Assembly: GCA_021850555.1 (NCBI GenBank)
Contig: JAJZLX010000583.1
Span: forward strand, 1 to 5,839
Length of the DNA: 5,839 nt
Source: Pseudomonadota bacterium
GTDB taxonomy: Bacteria; Pseudomonadota; Gammaproteobacteria; Steroidobacterales; Steroidobacteraceae
Direction of reading: 5' to 3'
The notes under the pieces are model-generated. The model saw only the letters and a program-made list of their open reading frames with translations, was not told the DNA's origin and did not search any database. Made by a program: the position numbers and the translations under genes. This document shows positions 1 through 4,134 of the stretch, piece by piece. Position 1 is the stretch's first letter. Every line of letters starts with the position of its first letter.

Positions 1-551
1 CGCCACCGGATACCTATACGATCTCCTTCAATAGCTCGACCAGCCAGTACACGGTGACCAACAGCGGCGGCGCGACGGTGGCCACCGGCCCGTACACGGC
101 AAGCACCGGCGGGACATTCTCCATTGCTTTCAAGGGCATACAACTGTCCTTCAGCGGCGTGCCGGCGAACGGCGATACGTTTGCCGTGGCGCCCGCGGGG
201 TCCGCGAGCGCGTTCTCCACCCTGGCGAGCGCGATCAATACGCTGAATTCCCCGAACCTGAACTCCGCGCAGCTCGCCACCCAGCTGAACGGCGCGCTGG
301 AGCAGGTCGACGGCGCAGTGAGCCATCTCAGCCAGGTACAGGCCTCGGTCGGCGCACGCATCAATGCGGTCTCGGCCGCCAAGTCCACCGCCCAGAGCCA
401 GCAGACTGATTACCAGACCTCGATTTCACAGATTTCGGACACGAACTACGCCGCGGCGACGACACAGCTATCCACCGAGGAGCTCGCGCTGCAGGCCGCC
501 CAGGCCTCCTACGCCTCGATGATGCAGCTGACCCTGTTCAAGTACATCTAG
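1..551 (+). CDS. flgL: Flagellar hook-filament junction protein FlgL (HAP3), 3' part only
   Basis: FlgL is exported by the flagellar type III system and joins the hook (through FlgK) to the first flagellin subunits. The frame is open from base 3 to the left edge, so the gene starts outside the window. The 182 visible codons end at TAG 549-551. Visible residues 4-62 form the beta-rich outer-domain module typical of FlgL, with a YTISF strand, then YTV, an FKGIQLSFSG strand and the turn VPANGDTF. The remainder is the helical C-terminal flagellin-like region, running through LEQVDGAVSHL, VGARINAV and DTNYAAATTQLSTEEL to the hydrophobic terminus LTLFKYI. This end matches FlgL better than FliC, because flagellins usually end with a QANQ-P-QN-type motif as the next gene does. 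The GTG at 54 is internal, not the start. No clear terminator follows. The family call is firm; the N-terminal half cannot be judged. Confidence 0.93.
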   Translation, partial: PPDTYTISFNSSTSQYTVTNSGGATVATGPYTASTGGTFSIAFKGIQLSFSGVPANGDTFAVAPAGSASAFSTLASAINTLNSPNLNSAQLATQLNGALEQVDGAVSHLSQVQASVGARINAVSAAKSTAQSQQTDYQTSISQISDTNYAAATTQLSTEELALQAAQASYASMMQLTLFKYI

Positions 552-620
552 CCGCCCGCCCCGCCACAGGAACCTGACTGTGACGCAGCACGCATTTTCA
601 TCACTGGGCCTCAGGTGCGT

Positions 621-647
621 TCAAGTTCATCCGGGCGGGTCCGATAA
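621..647 (+). promoter_or_regulatory. Sigma-28 (FliA) type promoter of fliC
   Basis: A -35 box TCAAGTTC (621-628) and a -10 box TCCGATAA (640-647) are separated by exactly 11 nt. The enterobacterial sigma-28 consensus is TAAAGTTT, 11 nt, GCCGATAA, so the -10 matches 7 of 8 positions and the -35 matches 6 of 8. Transcription would start near 654, giving a leader of about 87 nt before the fliC ATG. Class III flagellin genes are normally driven by FliA once FlgM is exported. The same -35 octamer and spacer recur before fliS. Confidence 0.82.
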
Positions 648-694
648 CGGTGCTGAACGGGATCCGCGCACAACCAGCGCCTCCCGCAGCGCGA

Positions 695-708
695 CGGACG
701 GGCGTCCG
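695..708 (+). other. Small perfect palindrome in the fliC 5' leader
   Basis: CGGACG and CGTCCG flank GG. In RNA this could form a 5-bp stem with a GGGC tetraloop about 32 nt upstream of the fliC start codon and clear of its AGGAG site at 727-731. It could stabilise the leader or bind a regulator. It is short and GC-rich, so chance is a fair explanation. Confidence 0.25.
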
Positions 709-740
709 GAGCCTGACCCAGACTTCAGGAGCACTGAACC

Positions 741-2003
741 ATGTCACTCGTCCTTAACACGAACATCAACTCGCTCATTGCGCAGAACAGTCTGACGACC
801 TCCGGCAACGCCCTGACCACCGCATTGCAGCAGCTGTCGACCGGCCTGCGCATCAATACCGCCGCGAATGATGCCGCCGGCTACGCAATCTCGATGGGCA
901 TGACCTCCCAGATCAATGGGCTGAATCAGGCCATCCGGAACGCGAACGATGGCGTGTCGCTCGCTCAGACCGCCTCCGGCGCCATGGGCCAGATCACCAA
1001 CGATCTCCAGGCGATGCGCAGCCTCGCGGTGGAATCGTTGAACGCGACGAACAGCGCCACGGACCGCACTGACCTGAACGCGCAGTTCACGCAGCTGATG
1101 AACGATATCAACAGCGTGGCGTCGCAGACCCAGTTCAACGGCGTCAACCTGCTCGACGGCACCTTCCAGGGAGCAACCTTCCAGGTCGGCGCGAATGCCG
1201 GGCAGTCGATCACCGTCGGCGCGATCTCCAGCGCCAGCTCGACCGCCATCGGGAACTACTACGTCGGCACGACCAGCGGCGCGGCTACCGCCGGCGCCTA
1301 TTCTTCCCCATCCCTTGCCTCCACGAACGGACTTGACAGCGTCTCCGCCATGTCCACCGTGGACGGCGCGTCGGTGACACTGCAGGTCAAGGTGGACGGC
1401 AGCAACTACTCTACCAGCGCCATCACTCTGTCGGGCAACAGCTCGACGGACCTCAAGAGCGAGGCGGCCGCGATCAACCAGGCGGTGAGCTCAGTGGGCG
1501 GCCTCGTGGCCACGGTCAACGGCAGTGAAATTCAGATCAACAGCACCGCCGATCACACCGTGACTTTCTCCATCACGAGCGCCACGGACGCCACTGGCGC
1601 AACGCTGGCCACGGGGGTCAGCGCCGTAGCCTATCTCGGCCTCGACAGCACGGACACGGTCAGCACGAACTCGACCGCTAACTATGTCAGCGGCCTGAGC
1701 GTGACCACAGTCGACAGCTCGAACCTCGCGTTGATCTCGATCGACCAGGCCCTGCAGCAGCTTGCCACCAGCAGCGCCGACCTCGGCGCGTACCAGAATC
1801 GGTTCCAAGCTGCGGTGACCGGACTGCAGACGGACTCGACCAACCTCAGCGCCGCCAAGAGCCAGATCGTCGACGCGAACTACGCGCAGGCGACCTCGAC
1901 TCTGTCGAAGGAGCAGATCCTGCAGCAGGCGAGCACGGCGATGGTCGCGCAGGCGAACACCATCCCGCAGAACATCCTCACGCTGCTGCAGAAGCTGCCG
2001 TAA
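741..2003 (+). CDS. fliC: Flagellin, filament subunit FliC
   Basis: This is the major filament protein, secreted through the flagellar type III system and polymerised under the FliD cap. It has 420 residues, within the normal range. The N-terminal D0/D1 region (about 1-140) shows NTNINSLIAQNSL, LSTGLRINTAANDAAGYAI, NANDGVSLAQTASGAM and TQFNGVNLLDG. The C-terminal D1/D0 region (about 328-420) shows ALQQLATSSADLGAYQNRF, VDANYAQATSTLSKEQIL and QANTIPQNILTLLQ. The middle (about 150-325) is variable and rich in Ser, Thr and Ala, and it contains a stretch like the flagellin hook IN motif (about 205-280). There is no Cys, and only five Arg and five Lys. The ATG at 741 has AGGAG at 727-731 with a 9-nt spacer, and the N-terminus aligns with flagellins without extension. 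A sigma-28 promoter lies upstream and a hairpin terminator follows. The many surface Ser/Thr residues are plausible acceptors for the glycosyltransferase encoded at 4135; that is inference. Confidence 0.97.
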   Translation: MSLVLNTNINSLIAQNSLTTSGNALTTALQQLSTGLRINTAANDAAGYAISMGMTSQINGLNQAIRNANDGVSLAQTASGAMGQITNDLQAMRSLAVESLNATNSATDRTDLNAQFTQLMNDINSVASQTQFNGVNLLDGTFQGATFQVGANAGQSITVGAISSASSTAIGNYYVGTTSGAATAGAYSSPSLASTNGLDSVSAMSTVDGASVTLQVKVDGSNYSTSAITLSGNSSTDLKSEAAAINQAVSSVGGLVATVNGSEIQINSTADHTVTFSITSATDATGATLATGVSAVAYLGLDSTDTVSTNSTANYVSGLSVTTVDSSNLALISIDQALQQLATSSADLGAYQNRFQAAVTGLQTDSTNLSAAKSQIVDANYAQATSTLSKEQILQQASTAMVAQANTIPQNILTLLQKLP

Positions 2004-2048
2004 GGATGGGACGCGCCACGGGATGATTCCAGGGCTGGAAATGGATGC

Positions 2049-2090
2049 CCCCGGGGGCGGACGCCGCAAGGCTCCGCCCTCGGGGCGTTT
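2049..2090 (+). terminator. Stem-loop terminator or attenuator between fliC and fliD
   Basis: Bases 2049-2061 pair with 2073-2085 to form 13 bp, including one G-U pair (2054 with 2080). The loop 2062-2072 can extend by three more pairs (2063-2065 with 2070-2072), closing on GCAA, a GNRA tetraloop, with C2062 bulged. The stem is followed by CG and then only three T residues (2088-2090). The structure begins 45 nt after the fliC stop. The stem is strong but the U-tract is weak, so partial termination with some read-through into fliD is plausible. It could also protect the fliC 3' end from nucleases. Confidence 0.65.
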
Positions 2091-2131
2091 GTGCAACGCC
2101 GAATCCGGCGCGTTCCTGAGGAGCGCTTGAG

Positions 2132-3550
2132 ATGTCCAGCCCGATCGTTTCCGTTGCCAGCAATTCCAGCGCAGGGGCCGCCGGCGGCTCGGTCATCAAC
2201 GTCTCGAGTCTGGTCTCGCAGCTGGTGCAGGCCACCGAAGCTCCCCAGCAGGCCATCATCACCCAGCAGACTCAATCGGTCAGCACCGAAATCTCTGCGA
2301 TCGGCGCATTGAAGAGTGCGCTGTCGCAGTTCCAGTCGTCGCTCGGGCCGATCGATACGCCGAGTGCGTTCGATGCGCTCAGTGCAACCAGCAGCGACAC
2401 GAAGGCCTTCACGGCCAGCGCGGATTCGAGCGCGACCCTCGGCTCGTACAGTGTCAGCGTGACGCAGCTCGCTCAGGCGCAGCAGCTGGTATCGAATGCC
2501 TTTTCCGGAGGCAGTTCCGCCACGGTTGGGACGGGCACGCTGCAGCTGACCCTGGGCAGCACCAGCTTCAACGTCGCCATCAGCAGCAGCAATGACACCT
2601 TGTCCGGCATCGCAGCGGCAATCAATTCCGCCACCGGCAATCCCGGCATTGAGGCCAGTATCATCACCGGCACGACCGGCGCGCACCTGGTCCTCACGTC
2701 CAGCCTGACCGGCGCATCGAATACCATACAGGTCGCCGAAACGGATACCGGCACCGGTCTCTCCTCGTTGACCTACAGCAGCAGCAGTACCAGTAATTAC
2801 ACACAGTCGACGGCCGCTCAGGACGCGAGCGTGGCCATAGCAGGGGTCACCTACACCAGCGCGAGCAACACGGTCACCGACGCGCTAAACGGCGTGACCC
2901 TGAATCTGCTCGCCACGACTTCGTCGGCGGCCACGCTGTCGGTTGCCGACAACGTGGGCACGGTCGTCAGCAATATCCAGGCGTTTGTCTCCGGTTACAA
3001 CGCTCTGCAGAGCACGTTCAGTCAGCTCGGCGGTTACGACGCAACAACGAACACCGCAGGGCCACTGATGGGCAATGCCGCACTGAGCACCGTACAGAAT
3101 CAGATCCTGTCCGTACTCGACAGCTTCGTGAACACCGGATCGTCGACCTACAATTCGCTGGCCAGCGTCGGCATCACGGCGAACAGCGACGGGAGCCTGA
3201 GCGTCGACACCACGAAACTCACGGCGGCCCTGAACTCCGATTTCAGTGCGGTCAGTGCGCTGTTCAGCAGCAGCGGCGGCATCGCCACGACGTTCAATTC
3301 GCAGCTCACCTCCCAGCTGGCGAGCGGCGGTCCCGTCGATTCGCTCAGCCAGAGTCTGGTCGCGCAGGAGAACGGACTGACGCAGCAGAGCAACCAGCTC
3401 TCCCAGCAGATGAGCGCGCTGTCGGCGAGCCTCACCGAGCAGTATTCGGCGCTGAACAGCCTGCTATCCTCGCTGCAGAGCACTTCCTCCTATCTCACCC
3501 AGGCATTCGCAACGCTGCCGGGCGCTCCGGGCTCCAGCTCCGGAGGCTGA
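2132..3550 (+). CDS. fliD: Flagellar filament cap protein FliD (HAP2)
   Basis: FliD sits at the filament tip and guides folding and insertion of exported flagellin. The protein has 472 residues, normal for the family. The FliD N-terminal domain spans about 22-122, with INVSSLVSQLVQATEAP, a helical stretch and GSYSVSVTQLAQAQQL. A flagellin hook IN motif follows at about 150-202 (DTLSGIAAAIN, then GAHLVLTS). The C-terminal domain covers about 229-460, with AGVTYTSASNTVTDALNGVT, FVSGYNAL, LASVGITANSDGSLSVD and a final coiled-coil helix (about 405-460) ending SSYLTQAF. The ATG at 2132 has GAGGAG at 2118-2123 with an 8-nt spacer. The composition is odd: I find no Arg, Cys or Trp, only three Lys, and about 97 Ser. 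No convincing sigma-28 promoter lies in the 128-nt gap after fliC, so fliD may depend on read-through past the hairpin or on an unseen promoter. The family assignment is firm. Confidence 0.96.
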   Translation: MSSPIVSVASNSSAGAAGGSVINVSSLVSQLVQATEAPQQAIITQQTQSVSTEISAIGALKSALSQFQSSLGPIDTPSAFDALSATSSDTKAFTASADSSATLGSYSVSVTQLAQAQQLVSNAFSGGSSATVGTGTLQLTLGSTSFNVAISSSNDTLSGIAAAINSATGNPGIEASIITGTTGAHLVLTSSLTGASNTIQVAETDTGTGLSSLTYSSSSTSNYTQSTAAQDASVAIAGVTYTSASNTVTDALNGVTLNLLATTSSAATLSVADNVGTVVSNIQAFVSGYNALQSTFSQLGGYDATTNTAGPLMGNAALSTVQNQILSVLDSFVNTGSSTYNSLASVGITANSDGSLSVDTTKLTAALNSDFSAVSALFSSSGGIATTFNSQLTSQLASGGPVDSLSQSLVAQENGLTQQSNQLSQQMSALSASLTEQYSALNSLLSSLQSTSSYLTQAFATLPGAPGSSSGG

Positions 3551-3559
3551 CACGGGTAT

Positions 3560-3586
3560 TCAAGTTCGGGCCCCGCTCGCCGCTAC
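3560..3586 (+). promoter_or_regulatory. Sigma-28 (FliA) type promoter of fliS
   Basis: The -35 box TCAAGTTC (3560-3567) is identical to that before fliC. After an 11-nt spacer comes GCCGCTAC (3579-3586), which matches the sigma-28 -10 consensus GCCGATAA at 6 of 8 positions. Transcription would start near 3593, about 20 nt before the fliS GTG, leaving room for the GGGAG site at 3603-3607. It would let the chaperone be made on its own transcript as well as by read-through from fliD. Confidence 0.65.
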
Positions 3587-3589
3587 AGA

Positions 3590-3605
3590 TGGCACGGACA
3601 TTGGG
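3590..3605 (+). promoter_or_regulatory. Sigma-54 (RpoN) like motif overlapping the fliS ribosome binding site
   Basis: TGGCACG (3590-3596), four bases, then TTGGG (3601-3605) resembles the RpoN consensus TGGCACG-N4-TTGCW. The -24 half is perfect, but the -12 half has GG in place of the usually invariant GC. Transcription would start near 3615, just inside the annotated fliS start. It is therefore either fortuitous, part of the leader, or a sign of an alternative fliS start. RpoN drives many flagellar genes in gammaproteobacteria, which is the reason for listing it. Confidence 0.2.
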
Positions 3606-3612
3606 AGCGTAA

Positions 3613-4053
3613 GTGGCGAATCCCTATTCACAACATTCGGGTCTCGCGGCGTATAGAAGCGTGAACGCGCATGGCGTGGTCGATGATGCTGATCCTCACG
3701 CTCTGGTGCTTACGCTGTTTGACGCCGTGCTGGGCCGCTTGACTGCGGCGCGCTCGTGTATCGATAAGGGCGAGGTCACCCGCAAGGCCGGCCTGCTGCA
3801 CAGCGCTGTGGTTCTGCTCGCTGAGCTGCGCGGAAGCCTTGATCTGCACAAGGGCGGACAGCTCGCCCAGAATCTCAGCGAGTTGTACGAATACATGGCG
3901 CGCCGGCTGGTCCAGGGCAACGCCAATAACGATGCAGCCGCGGTCGGCGAGGTGCTCAGCCTGCTCGGGGAAATCCGCACCGCCTGGGCGGCGATCGGAC
4001 CCGAGGTTCGCACCGGGCCGGTGTCGGCTGCCGGTTCGGGCGCCGGACGCTGA
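3613..4053 (+). CDS. fliS: Flagellin export chaperone FliS
   Basis: FliS is a small all-helical cytoplasmic chaperone that clamps the C-terminal D0 region of flagellin, prevents early polymerisation and delivers it to the export gate. The protein has 146 residues, slightly above the usual 125-135. Family features in order are AYRSVNAHG (13-21), DPHALVLTLFDAVLGRL (27-43), a helix ending in ELRGSLDL (71-78), GGQLAQNLSELYEYMARRL (81-99), AN-NDA (104-108) and IRTAWAAI (121-128). The tail after 130 is short and rich in Gly/Ala/Ser. The start is GTG, with GGGAG at 3603-3607 and a 5-nt spacer, giving MANPYSQ, which resembles the usual M-NPY FliS start. It lies 62 nt after fliD, behind its own sigma-28-like promoter. 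There is no FliT-like gene immediately downstream, where many loci have one. Confidence 0.94.
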   Translation: MANPYSQHSGLAAYRSVNAHGVVDDADPHALVLTLFDAVLGRLTAARSCIDKGEVTRKAGLLHSAVVLLAELRGSLDLHKGGQLAQNLSELYEYMARRLVQGNANNDAAAVGEVLSLLGEIRTAWAAIGPEVRTGPVSAAGSGAGR

Positions 4054-4056
4054 CGC

Positions 4057-4074
4057 GGCGGCGACACGGCCGCC
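4057..4074 (+). other. GC-rich hairpin just after fliS
   Basis: GGCGGC (4057-4062) pairs perfectly with GCCGCC (4069-4074) around a GACACG loop, 4 nt after the fliS stop. No T-tract follows, so it is not a canonical intrinsic terminator. It may slow transcription or protect the fliS 3' end. In DNA this GC-rich, a 6-bp stem is weak evidence. Confidence 0.25.
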
Positions 4075-4134
4075 AGAGGAAATGCGACATAATTCACGGC
4101 GGCGTTGGGCCGTCGCCGTCTACTCTTTGTTGCC

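Noticed and set aside
552..620. Possible terminator after flgL
   Set aside because: Only a 5-bp CACAG/CTGTG pairing with an 8-nt loop and no T-tract was found, which is too weak to call.
580..795. 71-codon plus-strand frame across the fliC leader
   Set aside because: It starts at GTG, covers the sigma-28 promoter, runs into fliC in another frame and has a low-complexity Arg/Ser/Thr composition.
2097..2104. GCCGAATC as a sigma-28 -10 box for fliD
   Set aside because: No -35-like element lies 11 nt upstream (the bases there are CCTCGGGG, part of the terminator stem), and the box itself matches poorly.
1491..2686. Long minus-strand open frames opposite the fliC end and fliD start (201 and 268 codons)
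   Set aside because: They are antisense to clear fliC and fliD coding sequence and their translations are Arg/Gly-rich with no recognisable domain. Long reverse frames are expected in GC-rich genes.
3525..3549. CTCCGG/CCGGAG inverted pair at the fliD end as a terminator
   Set aside because: It lies within the coding sequence, has no T-tract and is expected from the GC-rich Gly/Ser codons there.
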